Source: Erythrobacter donghaensis (GTDB lineage Bacteria > Pseudomonadota > Alphaproteobacteria > Sphingomonadales > Sphingomonadaceae). Taken from it: 23,605 nt of DNA. Location of the stretch: contig NZ_LSJS01000089.1 of the NCBI RefSeq assembly GCF_001557325.1, forward strand, positions 1 through 23,605, read 5' to 3'. Below the pieces are notes generated by a model that was not told the origin of the DNA, searched no databases, and saw nothing but the letters and a program-made list of their open reading frames with translations. Shown here piece after piece: positions 7,187-15,475 of the stretch (position 1 is its first letter; the number at the start of each line of letters is the position of its first letter). Made by a program: the position numbers and the translations under genes.

Positions 7187-8412
7187 GCGGTGGTTCCGAT
7201 GGTTCTTTGGGGGGGGTTGAGGGGGACGATATTGTCGCTCCCGCCCGCGGCATTCCCGATGTCTGTCACGGCGGGTGCTGCCTCTTCCCCGACTCTGTCG
7301 GCGCGGGTGAAGGGAATTTCGATCAGCACGGTGAAGCCGCCCCCAGCTTCGGATCTGGTTTCGAACAGGTGGTTGTCGCCATAGGCCTGGGCCAGGCGAT
7401 TGCGGATATTGGCGAGGCCGACCCCGGTCGAGACCGGGCGGCCGGGCACCGGCGGCGCGGACGGATCGCCCAAAGGCGTATGGCGCGTGTCATCCACCCC
7501 CGGCCCGGTATCCTCGACCGTCAGCCGCAGCCTTTCGCCCACCACCCGCGCGGTGAGCGCGATCTGCGCGCCTTCCTCCTGCGGGCTGACGGCATATTTG
7601 ATCGCGTTCTCGACCAGCGGCTGGAGCAGCATGGCGGGCAGCTGCGCGGGGAGCGCGGCGTCCTCGATCTCGAACCGGGTGCGCAGCCGCTCCTCGAACC
7701 GCATCCGCTCGATATCGAGATAGAGCTGGAGCGTCTCGACCTCCTGCGCCAGCGTGACCTGGCTGCCCGGCTCGGCAATCAGGGTGTGCCGCAGGAAGCC
7801 CGACAGGCGCGTCAGCATCGCGTTGGCGGGCTCGGTCTGCTTCAGGAGCACCAGCGTGCTGATCGAATTCAAGGTGTTGAACAGGAAGTGCGGATTGAGC
7901 TGGTAGCGCAGCATGGCGAGCTGCGCGGCGGTGGCCTGGGCTTCCAGCCGCTCGAGCCGGTCGGCCTGCTGTTCCACGGTGAGGAAGAAGTTGATCGCGT
8001 AATAGAGCGCGCTCCACCCGCCGAGCAGGGTCAGGGGAAGGTAGAGCAGGCCGATCAGCCTTTGCGCGAACGTCGTGTCGCGGGTGCCGGCGTAATAGAC
8101 CCCCTGCACCCACGCATCGATCGAGGCGTGCAGCACCACGGCGAAGAACAGCACGACCGCAGTCACCCCCCACGTGACCAGCGGTTGCTGCTGGATCAGC
8201 TTGCGGTAGATCACCGAGAGGATCAGGCTGATCGAGAAGCCGGTGATGGTGGTGACGAGGATCAGCGCCAGCAGGTCGAGCGGTGCCTGATTGGCCAGCG
8301 CCGAGACCGCGCGCAGCAGGAACGCCGCGCCCCAGCCCGCCAGCTGGAGGTTCCAGAACGCCCGGTTCTTGCTCGCGAAGAACGGCGCCGCCTGGATCTG
8401 GAGCACTGCCAT
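7183..8412 (-). CDS. LytS-like sensor histidine kinase
   Basis: The 409-residue protein has an N-terminal membrane region with about four hydrophobic helices (roughly 23-40, 46-66, 80-97, 118-145). A short coiled coil follows (Q-Q-A-D-R-L-E-R-L-E), then the His_kinase (PF06580) box L-R-Y-Q-L-N-P-H175-F-L-F-N-T-L-N-S-I, whose histidine is the phosphorylation site. The HATPase domain shows the N box L-V-E-N-A-I-K-Y, the G1 box V-E-D-T-G-P-G-V and G-V-G-L-A-N-I-R-N-R-L. There is no large periplasmic sensor domain, so the signal is probably sensed within the membrane. The C-terminal 40 residues look disordered. Its stop overlaps the regulator's start. Confidence 0.93.
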   Translation of the reverse strand: MAVLQIQAAPFFASKNRAFWNLQLAGWGAAFLLRAVSALANQAPLDLLALILVTTITGFSISLILSVIYRKLIQQQPLVTWGVTAVVLFFAVVLHASIDAWVQGVYYAGTRDTTFAQRLIGLLYLPLTLLGGWSALYYAINFFLTVEQQADRLERLEAQATAAQLAMLRYQLNPHFLFNTLNSISTLVLLKQTEPANAMLTRLSGFLRHTLIAEPGSQVTLAQEVETLQLYLDIERMRFEERLRTRFEIEDAALPAQLPAMLLQPLVENAIKYAVSPQEEGAQIALTARVVGERLRLTVEDTGPGVDDTRHTPLGDPSAPPVPGRPVSTGVGLANIRNRLAQAYGDNHLFETRSEAGGGFTVLIEIPFTRADRVGEEAAPAVTDIGNAAGGSDNIVPLNPPQRTIGTTA

Positions 8413-8486
8413 AATCGCGCTGGTCTAACTCATTTCGTCGCAGAGGGCACTTCTAATCGGGCGCGCCGCCGTGCCCGGGCAACGCT

Positions 8487-9479
8487 TCAACGCTTGGCAC
8501 GGGGGAGGAGCCCGCCCGCGGGGTTTATCTCGCGGCGGAAATGCTTCGCCCAATCGGCGCGGCCTTCCGCTGCCATGGCCGCGCGGACGAGAGGCACCTC
8601 GGCGGCCATCATCTCCGCGCGCTCGTCCCAGCCGTCGTGGGTGCGACGCAGCTTGAGCCCGGCGTCGTGTTCCTTGCCCCAGCGGGTCATGAATTCCGCC
8701 CCCGCCGCCGGATCATGGCCAGCGTTGGCGAGCAGCCAGGGCACCAGCCGGTCGGCCTCGCGCTCGATCCGGCGCACGTTCTTGCTACTTCGTCCGTTGC
8801 GGTCGAGCCAGGCGTCGTGGCCGAGCACGTTGTGGGCCAGTTCATGCGCGACCAGCGCGGCGAAAACCGGCTCGTCATAGCCGAAGGCGGGCGAGCCCAT
8901 CCCGAAGATCACCCGCTCCCCGTTGGCAAAGGCGCGGGTTTCGGCGGCGTAGAGATCGAAGCGGGTGGCGCAGACGGCGACCGGGGTGACGCGCACCGCG
9001 CTGCCGTCCGCAAAGGCGATGGTGATGCCGCCGTGTTCGGCCAGCATCGCGTCGATATGGTCATGCGCGCGGGTGGTGCGCTCCCACGCCATCGGGGGGG
9101 TGGCGGGCCAGTCATTGGGATCCAGCCCCTCAAGCTGCACGATTTCGCGATTGCGGGTGAAGGCCCCGGAGAGCGCGGCGGGCGAGCCTGCGGCGGCGGC
9201 GTTGACGGCGATGTCGCGGGTCAGGCCCAGCGCCGCCCGGGCGACATCGGGCCCGCCATAGCTCGCCATGTCCTGCACTTGCAGGCCGATGCTCGGGATC
9301 ACCTCAGGGCAGAAGGCGGCATTGGCGCGGGCGAGCCGCCAGCCGGCGTCCTGCAGGCGCTGGTTGGCGTCCTGGTAGCGCGCGATCGCTGCACGTTCGG
9401 CGCCATAGTCGATCGCGGGCGGCGCATCGGCTGCGGCGAGCGGGGTCGCGAGCAATGCGGCAAGCACGAGCGTGCGCAT
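8487..9479 (-). CDS. M48-like zinc metalloprotease, exported
   Basis: The 330-residue protein has a signal peptide (about residues 1-18, ending L-A-A-A-D-A). The zinc motif H212-E-L-A-H216 is followed by E239-R-E-A-D243, which supplies the third ligand in the ExxxD pattern of M48-type gluzincins. Met-rich and Trp-rich C-terminal sequence follows, with no TPR repeats. A second possible start, GTG at 9482, adds one residue; the ATG at 9479 is chosen as the stronger codon, and GAGAGG lies upstream of both. It follows the DsbA-like gene by 13 bases and is probably cotranscribed with it. Its single cysteine pair (C57, C170) might depend on that oxidase. The substrate is unknown. Confidence 0.82.
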   Translation of the reverse strand: MRTLVLAALLATPLAAADAPPAIDYGAERAAIARYQDANQRLQDAGWRLARANAAFCPEVIPSIGLQVQDMASYGGPDVARAALGLTRDIAVNAAAAGSPAALSGAFTRNREIVQLEGLDPNDWPATPPMAWERTTRAHDHIDAMLAEHGGITIAFADGSAVRVTPVAVCATRFDLYAAETRAFANGERVIFGMGSPAFGYDEPVFAALVAHELAHNVLGHDAWLDRNGRSSKNVRRIEREADRLVPWLLANAGHDPAAGAEFMTRWGKEHDAGLKLRRTHDGWDERAEMMAAEVPLVRAAMAAEGRADWAKHFRREINPAGGLLPRAKR

Positions 9480-9492
9480 CACTCCGCGCCTC

Positions 9493-10200
9493 TCAGCCCG
9501 CGGTGTCGGCGGCGGCGGCGAGCGCTTCCTTGAGCTTCTCGTAGCCGACCGCCCCGCCGATCGGCTTCTTGCCCGCGATCCATGCCGGGGTGCCGGTGAA
9601 GCCCAGCGCGCGCGCCTGTTCGAGGTTCTTGGCGATCTCGTTCGTCACCGCCTCCGAGGCCGCATCGGCTTGCGCCTGCGCCATGTCGAGCCCGGCCGCC
9701 TTGGCCGCCGCCTCGATGTCGTTCGTCTTGAACATCGCATCGTGGAAGGCGGGATACTTGCCCTGGATTCCTGCCGCCAGCGCCATGCGCGAGGCCGCGT
9801 CGCTACCTTCGAAAATCGGCCATTCGCGTATCACGACCTTGAGGTCAGGGTCCTCGGCCACCAGCCGCTTCACGTCCTTGAGGCTCGCCTCGCAATAGGG
9901 GCACTGGTAATCGGTGAACTCGACCAGCACGCGCTTGCCATCGGGGTTGCCGAGCACGACGCCGGGGAACTCCTCGAACACCTCACCGCCCATCTTGGCG
10001 AGCCGCTTGGCCGCTTCCTGCTCCTCATAGGCCGCCGCCATCTGCGGTAGCAAATCGGGATTGGAGAGGAGGAAGCTACGCGTGCGGTTGTCGGCAAGGC
10101 CCGAGTATGACCATGCCGCCGCGCCCAGAAAACCGAAGGTCAACGCCAGCAATGCGGTCAGCAGCGTGTTGCGCAAGGTCGAGGGTTCGTCGGTGGACAT
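9493..10200 (-). CDS. DsbA-family thiol oxidoreductase, membrane-anchored
   Basis: The 235-residue protein starts with a cytoplasmic tail and a transmembrane or signal-anchor helix at about residues 11-32. The thioredoxin-fold domain begins near 85 with V-L-V-E-F-T-D-Y-Q-C100-P-Y-C103. It contains the DsbA-type helical insertion and the cis-proline loop G-F-T-G-T-P-A-W-I near residue 205. CPYC is common in BdbD/Com1-like DsbA proteins. It should oxidise or shuffle disulfides in the periplasm. It lies between two HExxH protease genes on the same strand, 34 bases from the TPR protease stop. One transcript for the three envelope quality-control genes is plausible but unproven. Confidence 0.9.
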   Translation of the reverse strand: MSTDEPSTLRNTLLTALLALTFGFLGAAAWSYSGLADNRTRSFLLSNPDLLPQMAAAYEEQEAAKRLAKMGGEVFEEFPGVVLGNPDGKRVLVEFTDYQCPYCEASLKDVKRLVAEDPDLKVVIREWPIFEGSDAASRMALAAGIQGKYPAFHDAMFKTNDIEAAAKAAGLDMAQAQADAASEAVTNEIAKNLEQARALGFTGTPAWIAGKKPIGGAVGYEKLKEALAAAADTAG

Positions 10201-10234
10201 GGCGGCCTTTGATAGCGGAAGGGTCGGCGCCAGC

Positions 10235-11602
10235 CTAGCGCCGGTTCTTCACGCGTTCCAGTTCGGCGCGCGCTTCGAGCGCGACATCCTGCGCGCGGAT
10301 CCAGTCGGGCGAGCCATAGGGGAGGTAGGCCTCGGCCGCCTGCGCATTGGCGAGCGCCTGCGGATACTGGCGGTTCATCACCTGCACCTCGGCACTCGCG
10401 AGCCGCGCGCGCGGGATATCGCCGCGCGCTTCGTAGACCACGCCCAGCTGATACCACGCGAAGGGATTGTAGCGGTCCTTCTGCACCGAGGCGCGCAGCA
10501 CGCCCTCGGCCTCGGCGAAATTGGCCGGGTCCTCGGTCGCGATCAGGGCATGGCCGAGCAGGCCTGCAATCAGCGGGTGCGAGAGCGTCAGCTCGGTCGC
10601 GCGGCGCAGCGGGGCGAGTGCCTCCCGGGGTCGGCCGCTCTCGAGCAGCACTTGCCCCTTCAGCTCGAGGAACCACGGATTGTCGGGCTCGGCGGCGAGC
10701 AGCGCGTCGGTCTCGGCGATCGCCATGTCGATGCGCGCATCCTTGTGATAGGCATAGGCGCGGGCATAGCGCGCGGCCGCGCTGGTATCGGACGGCGGAT
10801 AGGCGGCGAGCGTGCGCGGCGGCTCGGCGAGGAAGCCGTAGAGCTTGGCCTTGGCGCGCACGAAACGTTGCTGCAATTCGGGATCGGGCGGCGTGTCCCA
10901 CGCAGGATCGCTCTCGAGCAGCCCGCGCAGCACCTGGATCCGGTCGCCGGTGAGCGGGTGGGTGCGCGAATAGGCGGCCTCGTCGGCCTGGCTGTAGCCC
11001 GCGCGGATCTCGTTGCCGCGCAGCTTCTCGAAGAAGGTGATCATGCCCTTGCCGCTGATCCCCGCGCCCGAAAGGTAGCGGTATCCGGCAAGATCGGTCG
11101 CGGCTTCCTGATCACGGTTGAACGACAGGAAGCTGCCGATCGCGGCCTGCTGCCCGGCGGCGAGGATCCCGAGCCCCGCATCCCCCGCTCCCGCCAGCAC
11201 CGCGCCGACGCCAAGCAGCAGCGAGAGGATCGAGATGCCGTTCGCGGCCTTGGTGCGCTCCTCGAAACGGACCGCGTGTCCGGCGGTGATGTGGCCGAGC
11301 TCGTGCGCGAGCACGCCCTGCACCTCGTTGGCCGTATCGGCCGCGCCGATCAGCCCCGAATGGACGTAAATCGCCTGCCCGCCCGCAACGAAGGCGTTGA
11401 TCGAGCCATCGTTGATCAGCACGACCTCGACATTGCCGGGCTCCAGTTCGCTCGCTTCGACCAGCGGAGCGAGCATGTCCTTGAGGAGCTGCTCGGTCTC
11501 GGCATCGCGCAGGATCGATTGCGCCGCCGCCGGGTGCGCGGCGAAGATCAGGCTCGCGAGCAGGGCCAGCAGGTAGGCGAGGGGGTGGGGGCGACCGCGC
11601 AT
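10235..11602 (-). CDS. M48 metalloprotease with TPR repeats (BepA/YfgC-like)
   Basis: The 455-residue protein has a signal peptide ending near A-A-A-Q (residue 28). The M48 domain has V-L-A-H100-E-L-G-H104-I-T-A-G-H and the third-ligand motif E166-A-A-T-D170. The preceding N-A-F-V-A-G-G-Q-A-I-Y-V-H-S-G-L is characteristic of the BepA/LoiP group. From about residue 285 the sequence becomes helical Ala/Leu-rich TPR-like repeats. BepA proteins are periplasmic chaperone-proteases for outer-membrane protein assembly. The ATG at 11602 is chosen because it starts the signal peptide; GTG at 11611 in frame is an alternative, and neither has a strong ribosome site. It precedes the DsbA-like gene on the same strand. 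Confidence 0.9.
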   Translation of the reverse strand: MRGRPHPLAYLLALLASLIFAAHPAAAQSILRDAETEQLLKDMLAPLVEASELEPGNVEVVLINDGSINAFVAGGQAIYVHSGLIGAADTANEVQGVLAHELGHITAGHAVRFEERTKAANGISILSLLLGVGAVLAGAGDAGLGILAAGQQAAIGSFLSFNRDQEAATDLAGYRYLSGAGISGKGMITFFEKLRGNEIRAGYSQADEAAYSRTHPLTGDRIQVLRGLLESDPAWDTPPDPELQQRFVRAKAKLYGFLAEPPRTLAAYPPSDTSAAARYARAYAYHKDARIDMAIAETDALLAAEPDNPWFLELKGQVLLESGRPREALAPLRRATELTLSHPLIAGLLGHALIATEDPANFAEAEGVLRASVQKDRYNPFAWYQLGVVYEARGDIPRARLASAEVQVMNRQYPQALANAQAAEAYLPYGSPDWIRAQDVALEARAELERVKNRR

Positions 11603-11658
11603 CGCGGACACCCTACCGGACTGGCGGCTGAACGCAATCTGAAGGTGGGGCATCCGTC

Positions 11659-11793
11659 CCTCCCCGTCGTGCAAGGATGGGGAGGTGGCAGACGCCGCAG
11701 GCGGCTGACGGAGGAATGGCGCGGCGCGGCGAAGGGAGAACCCCTCCGTCACCGCACTGCAGTGCCGTCTCCCCATTGCTGCGCAACGGGGAG
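11659..11793. repeat. Mosaic of nested inverted repeats, sphingomonad-type intergenic element
   Basis: The 203 bases between the PAS-like and protease genes hold no gene but several inverted repeats: CCTCCCC 11659-11665 with GGGGAGG 11679-11685; GCCGC-AG-GCGGC near 11694-11705; TGACGGAGG 11706-11714 with CCTCCGTCA 11743-11751; and a near-perfect hairpin 11769-11793 (CTCCCCaTTGC, loop TGC, GCAAcGGGGAG). Patterns of this kind recur between genes in sphingomonads. The last hairpin, 12 bases past the PAS-like gene stop, could serve as its transcript end. Confidence 0.6.
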
Positions 11794-11805
11794 CGACTTG
11801 CGGGA

Positions 11806-13578
11806 TTACCCGACCAGCTTCCTTGCCGCGCGTTCGATCAGCGCGATGTCCTCGGGAACCTCGCCGAGGATTTCCGCGCAGCCGATCTCGTCGCGGCGAA
11901 TCAGCGCCAGCGCGAATTCCGGCCCTGCACCGTCGAGATCCTCGAGGCTGATCGCCTCGAGCGCGCGCAGCGCCTGGGCGAGCGCCTCGCGCACGGCGTG
12001 GGCATCCTCGACCGGCTTGCCCTGCTCCTCGCGGCGCAGACGGCGTTCGGCCTTCACGATCGCCTTCACCCCGCCCTCGGTCTGGGCGAGATAGTCCGCG
12101 AGGCTCCCACGCTCGAGCTGGAGGCGGTGCGCATGGGTCAGCACCGCGGCATATTCGGTGAGCCGGGTCTTGTCGTAGTCTTGCCCGAAGACGAGCTTGA
12201 CCACCGGGGTCATCGGCGCGCGCTCCTGCACGGTGAGGCCCGCGTCGGCGATCAGTTCGGCATAGTCCTCGGGCGCCTGCGCAGCGGCAAGCGAGAAGTC
12301 GTAGGCGCGGCTGACCGCGGCATAGAGCGCCGAGCGGCTGCGGTCCTCGGTGCTGTCGGCAGCGCGGGCGAGTTCGCGCGCGGCGGCGAGGCAATCGTGG
12401 AGGCCCGCGTCCTCGGGCAGATCGTCGGCCAAGGCGGCAAGGGCTTCGTCGGCCTCATCGGCCTCGCCGGTCATGGCGAGCGCTTCGGCATCCTCCGCCT
12501 GATCGAACACCGGCACGGGTGCGGGCTCGGGAGCGAAGATCGTCTCCGGTTCGGGCACCGGCCCGAAATCGGCGCCGAAATCGGCCTCGGGCGGCGCGTC
12601 GGCGTGGGGCAGCGGGTCGAGCGCGGTGAGGTCGATCGCCTTCTTGGCAGGGGCCTCGATGTAATCGGCGAGCGAGGCGAAATTGTAGCCGGCTTCCTCG
12701 CCCTCGCCTTCGTCCTCGTCATATTCCTCATCGGGATCGTCGAGCGCATACTGGCTGAAATCGGGCAGCGCGACATCCGCGTCCGGCACGTCCCCGCGCG
12801 GGGCGAGGCTGGCGAAATCCGCGGCGAAATCGTTGTAATCGGCGGGCTCGGAGGCGGCGACGTCGGCTTCATCCTCGTGCGCGGGCGAATCCGCCCAGTC
12901 GGTGACCGGCTCGGCGATGCGCGGCGCGGGTTCCTCGATGATCTCGTCCTCGAGTTCGAGCGCGCCATCGAGCTCGAGCGCCTGGTCGATCTCGAGCAGC
13001 AGCTCGTCGGCGGTCAGCTGGTCGGCCATCTCCTTCCAGTTGATCACGCCGTAGATGAAGTCGATCGTCTCGTTGTTGCTCGAGAAGGGCAGCAGGATTC
13101 CGCGATAGAGGATCGCGACCCCGGCGTGGTTGACGAACTCGGCCTCGAACCCGATCGGCGCCTGGTTGGCGAGAATCTGCATGTAATGATCGGTGATGCG
13201 GCTGAGCAGCGAGCGCGGCGGCACGTCGGACAGGCGGGTGATCACCGCGCCGTGGGCGTTGCATTCCCGCGCGAGCTTCTCGCCGAGGAAACGCACCCCC
13301 GGGTTGTCGATCCCGAAGGAGAAATCGAGCAGCACCGAATGCGGGCCGAAGTCGGGCAGGTCAGCCGGATCGAGGTCGTCGATATCGGGGAACAGGCTGT
13401 CGCCCAGCAGGCTCGCCCAGTGATTGTAGGCGCGCACCTGCATGCGGCGCTCGTCCTGCCCGATGGCAAGCGGCGGAAGATCGCGGGTGCGGGCCGGCTC
13501 GAGGCCTTCGTCCTCGCTTTCCTCCCAGCTGCGATCCGCGGACGAATCGGAACCGAAGGTGCCGCGCAGAGTGTCCAT
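11806..13578 (-). CDS. Large acidic protein with N-terminal PAS-like domain
   Basis: This 590-residue protein has three parts. Residues about 45-190 resemble the PAS_5-type domain: Y-N-H-W-A-S-L-L-G, D-I-D-D-L-D-P-A-D-L-P, S-V-L-L-D-F, a later R-F-L-G, and D-V-P-P-R-S-L-L-S-R-I-T-D-H-Y. Residues about 190-400 are very acidic, rich in D/E/A/P and low in complexity, so probably disordered. Residues about 400-590 are predicted helical (A-A-R-E-L-A-R-A, E-R-R-L-R-R-E-E-Q). No kinase or output domain is recognised and there is no signal peptide, so it should be cytoplasmic. It stands alone between divergent or spaced neighbours. A candidate CtrA-like motif lies upstream at 13634-13648. Its role is unknown. 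Confidence 0.78.
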   Translation of the reverse strand: MDTLRGTFGSDSSADRSWEESEDEGLEPARTRDLPPLAIGQDERRMQVRAYNHWASLLGDSLFPDIDDLDPADLPDFGPHSVLLDFSFGIDNPGVRFLGEKLARECNAHGAVITRLSDVPPRSLLSRITDHYMQILANQAPIGFEAEFVNHAGVAILYRGILLPFSSNNETIDFIYGVINWKEMADQLTADELLLEIDQALELDGALELEDEIIEEPAPRIAEPVTDWADSPAHEDEADVAASEPADYNDFAADFASLAPRGDVPDADVALPDFSQYALDDPDEEYDEDEGEGEEAGYNFASLADYIEAPAKKAIDLTALDPLPHADAPPEADFGADFGPVPEPETIFAPEPAPVPVFDQAEDAEALAMTGEADEADEALAALADDLPEDAGLHDCLAAARELARAADSTEDRSRSALYAAVSRAYDFSLAAAQAPEDYAELIADAGLTVQERAPMTPVVKLVFGQDYDKTRLTEYAAVLTHAHRLQLERGSLADYLAQTEGGVKAIVKAERRLRREEQGKPVEDAHAVREALAQALRALEAISLEDLDGAGPEFALALIRRDEIGCAEILGEVPEDIALIERAARKLVG

Positions 13579-13633
13579 GGCTGTAAATCCGCCCCTTGGT
13601 GAACCTGTGTCAGCCCGTTCTGGCGCGGCGTGG

Positions 13634-13648
13634 TAAAGATCGCGTTAA
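13634..13648 (-). promoter_or_regulatory. Candidate CtrA-like binding motif upstream of the PAS-like gene
   Basis: On the minus strand TTAA (13648-13645), seven bases, then TTTA followed by CC (13637-13632). The CtrA consensus in alphaproteobacteria is TTAA-N7-TTAA, so there is one mismatch. The site lies 56 bases upstream of the ATG at 13578, a usual promoter distance. The motif is short and could occur by chance. Confidence 0.35.
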
Positions 13649-13672
13649 GCGGGCGGGGAGTCTTTGTGTGCG

Positions 13673-13690
13673 GTTTCGCTGACGCGAAAC
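13673..13690. terminator. Hairpin downstream of the DUF2141 gene
   Basis: There is a perfect 7-bp inverted repeat, GTTTCGC 13673-13679 with GCGAAAC 13684-13690, and a four-base loop, 21 bases past the DUF2141 stop on the minus strand. No T-tract follows, so intrinsic termination is uncertain. It may instead stabilise the transcript 3' end or be a protein-binding palindrome. Confidence 0.45.
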
Positions 13691-13710
13691 GCAGGAATCG
13701 AAGGTGGCTC

Positions 13711-14151
13711 TTACAGAAAATACCTCATCTTGATCGTCACGCGGCTCGTGCCCTCGCCCACTTGCATCACTGCGTCGGCGAACTTGGGCGGGGCCATGCG
13801 CACCGGGGCGTCGCGCGAGAAGCCGTAGCCTTCCTTGGGCGCCATCCCGAGCGCGCGGTCGGCCTTGCCGTTGTTGTTCTCGTCATGCAGCAGCGCGATT
13901 CCGTAGGCACCGGGCTTGACCCCGGTGAAGCGGATCTCCCTGGTGGAGGCGGGGACCACGGTGCGGTGCGCATCGGGATCGTTGATGCATTTGGGGAAGA
14001 TGTCCTTGCGCGTCGTCATGCAGGCGCGGATCACGCCCTTGGTCGAGCGCACGTCGGTGACGGTGATCACCACCTCGCCCGCCTGCGCCGGAGCCGCCGC
14101 GGCAAGCCCGCCCGCGAAGCCCGCCAGGGCGAGCGCCCGCGCACGCTTCAT
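13711..14151 (-). CDS. DUF2141 family exported protein
   Basis: The 146-residue protein has a signal peptide (residues about 1-24, ending A-P-A-Q-A). The DUF2141 pattern follows: I-T-V-T-D-V-R-S-T-K-G-V-I-R-A-C, then F-T-G-V-K-P-G-A-Y-G-I-A-L-L-H-D-E-N-N-N-G-K-A-D and G-Y-G-F-S-R-D-A. The D-x-N-x-N-G-x-x-D stretch resembles a calcium-binding loop. The family is periplasmic or extracellular, with no known reaction. Its ATG at 14151 overlaps the sterol-desaturase stop as ATGA, so they form a two-gene operon. The same pairing suggests a role in envelope lipid or carotenoid modification, which is inference. Confidence 0.87.
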   Translation of the reverse strand: MKRARALALAGFAGGLAAAAPAQAGEVVITVTDVRSTKGVIRACMTTRKDIFPKCINDPDAHRTVVPASTREIRFTGVKPGAYGIALLHDENNNGKADRALGMAPKEGYGFSRDAPVRMAPPKFADAVMQVGEGTSRVTIKMRYFL

Positions 14152-14921
14152 GTCGCGGCCCGCCCGGCGTGCCCGGCCTCGGCCACGATCCGCTTGGAGA
14201 GCCCCCTGTCGGTGCCGCAGACCCGGTCCCAGAACCGGAAGTAGAGCCCGTAATTGCATCTGTATTCCTCGTGATGACGCTCGTGATGGCTGGCGGTTAT
14301 CAGCCAGTTCCCTAGCGGCGAATGAACGAGCCAGCGCGGAAACATCTCCCACCCCATGTGATTGGTGACCCCCATCACCGTGGCGATGGTCAGCACCAGG
14401 CCGAGCATGGCGACATGGATCGGCACGAGGAACGCCAGCACCGGCACCACGACCGCGCCCGTGACCGCCTCGATCGGATGGAAGCTCATCGCGGTCCAGG
14501 CGGTCGGCGGCTTGCTGTCGTGGTGGACCGCATGGGCGATCCGGAACCACTTCGGCCGGTGCATCCAGCGGTGGCTCCAGTAGAAGCAGGTGTCCTGCAC
14601 GAAGAGGAAGATCAGCACCGAGAGCGGGTGATACCACAGCGGCAGCGCAGCCCAATCGGCGGTCATCAGCGTCCAGCCGTGGTGCTTCCAGCCCCACAGC
14701 ACGATCCCTGCCGGCGTGCCGTAGATCGCCGCCGAGAGCAGCGACCAGCGGATCTCCCGCCCGATCTGCGCGCGCTTGCCCGCGTAGAGCCCGGGGCGCA
14801 TTCGCGCGGTCGCGAAGGCGAACAGCCCGCTCGTCAGCACGTAGCGCAGCGCGACGATCGCCGTCACGGCGAGGCTGACGATCAGCAGCGCGAGCGGGAC
14901 GGGGGTGTCGGCGGGGAGCAT
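14148..14921 (-). CDS. Sterol desaturase/fatty acid hydroxylase family protein
   Basis: The 257-residue integral membrane di-iron enzyme has the three histidine boxes in order: H117-R-W-M-H121, H130-A-V-H-H134 and H212-H-E-R-H-H217, followed by E-Y-R-C-N-Y-G. Hydrophobic helices lie near residues 8-30, 60-78, 98-115 and 158-185. The family uses O2 to hydroxylate or desaturate lipids such as sterols, fatty acids and carotenoids; the substrate is not predictable here. The sequence H-H-E-R-H-H-E-E-Y-R-C-N-Y-G followed by F-W-D-R-V-C-G-T groups it with the bacterial C-5 sterol desaturase-like branch. It is first in an operon with the DUF2141 gene. Confidence 0.9.
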   Translation of the reverse strand: MLPADTPVPLALLIVSLAVTAIVALRYVLTSGLFAFATARMRPGLYAGKRAQIGREIRWSLLSAAIYGTPAGIVLWGWKHHGWTLMTADWAALPLWYHPLSVLIFLFVQDTCFYWSHRWMHRPKWFRIAHAVHHDSKPPTAWTAMSFHPIEAVTGAVVVPVLAFLVPIHVAMLGLVLTIATVMGVTNHMGWEMFPRWLVHSPLGNWLITASHHERHHEEYRCNYGLYFRFWDRVCGTDRGLSKRIVAEAGHAGRAAT

Positions 14922-14968
14922 GGCGCGCCGAGCTATGCCGCAAATCCTGTGCGCGCGACAGGCCTAAC

Positions 14969-15463
14969 TCAGCCAGGGGCGTCGAGCGAAGTGCACAGCG
15001 GATCGAGCAGCGCCATGTGCCGCCGCATCGCGATCCGCGCGAGATGCTCGACCTGTGTCTTGCGCCGGGCGGCGGCGAGCGGTTCCAGGGCGGCGGGGCG
15101 CAGGATCTCGGCATCGTAGCCATCGGCGACGATCACCCCGCAGGTCTCCGGGCGATAGGCCTCGCTCTCCAACGGCGCGCGGTCGAGCGCGGGGGGCAGG
15201 CCCCAGTAGAAGCGGTCGCAGAAATCGAGATAGTCGGGCCACTTGGCATCGCCGAGCAGATCGGCGCGCGCGACCTTGATCTCGACGATCACGACAAGGC
15301 CCTTGGCATCGATCCCCATCAGATCGGCGCGGCGGCCGTTCTTCAATGGCACCTCCGGCAGGCACCAGATGTCGTTCCTCGCGAACAGCCGCCCGATCCC
15401 GCGCGCGACGTCGCTGGCGGTGAGGACGGGCGAATCGGTGATCGGGGACGGTGCGCCGGACAT
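14969..15463 (-). CDS. mmcB: MmcB family DNA repair protein
   Basis: The 164-residue protein matches the MmcB family (PF06319). It has a PD-(D/E)xK-nuclease-like core, G-R-R-A-D47-L-M-G-I-D and V-V-I-V-E61-I-K63-V-A-R-A-D, followed by D-A-K-W-P-D-Y-L-D-F-C-D-R-F-Y-W and the C-terminal R-R-K-T-Q-V. In Caulobacter, mmcB is an SOS-regulated gene that contributes to mitomycin C resistance. Here an SOS box of the alphaproteobacterial type lies 12 bases before the ATG, supporting the same regulation. It is a cytoplasmic protein with no obvious operon partner downstream. The preceding gene on the same strand ends 31 bases upstream, so read-through is possible. Confidence 0.92.
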   Translation of the reverse strand: MSGAPSPITDSPVLTASDVARGIGRLFARNDIWCLPEVPLKNGRRADLMGIDAKGLVVIVEIKVARADLLGDAKWPDYLDFCDRFYWGLPPALDRAPLESEAYRPETCGVIVADGYDAEILRPAALEPLAAARRKTQVEHLARIAMRRHMALLDPLCTSLDAPG

Positions 15464-15475
15464 GGTCCAGCGTTG

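Noticed and set aside
6383..8880. Long plus-strand ORFs opposite the LytTR/LytS pair and the metalloprotease
   Set aside because: These are antisense frames of clearly identified minus-strand genes; their peptides are His/Arg/Gly-rich without motifs.
11677..13602. 641-codon plus-strand ORF opposite the PAS-like gene
   Set aside because: Length alone is not evidence at this GC content. The minus frame has the PAS-like domain, an acidic composition and a sensible start, whereas the plus frame looks like reverse-complement coding.
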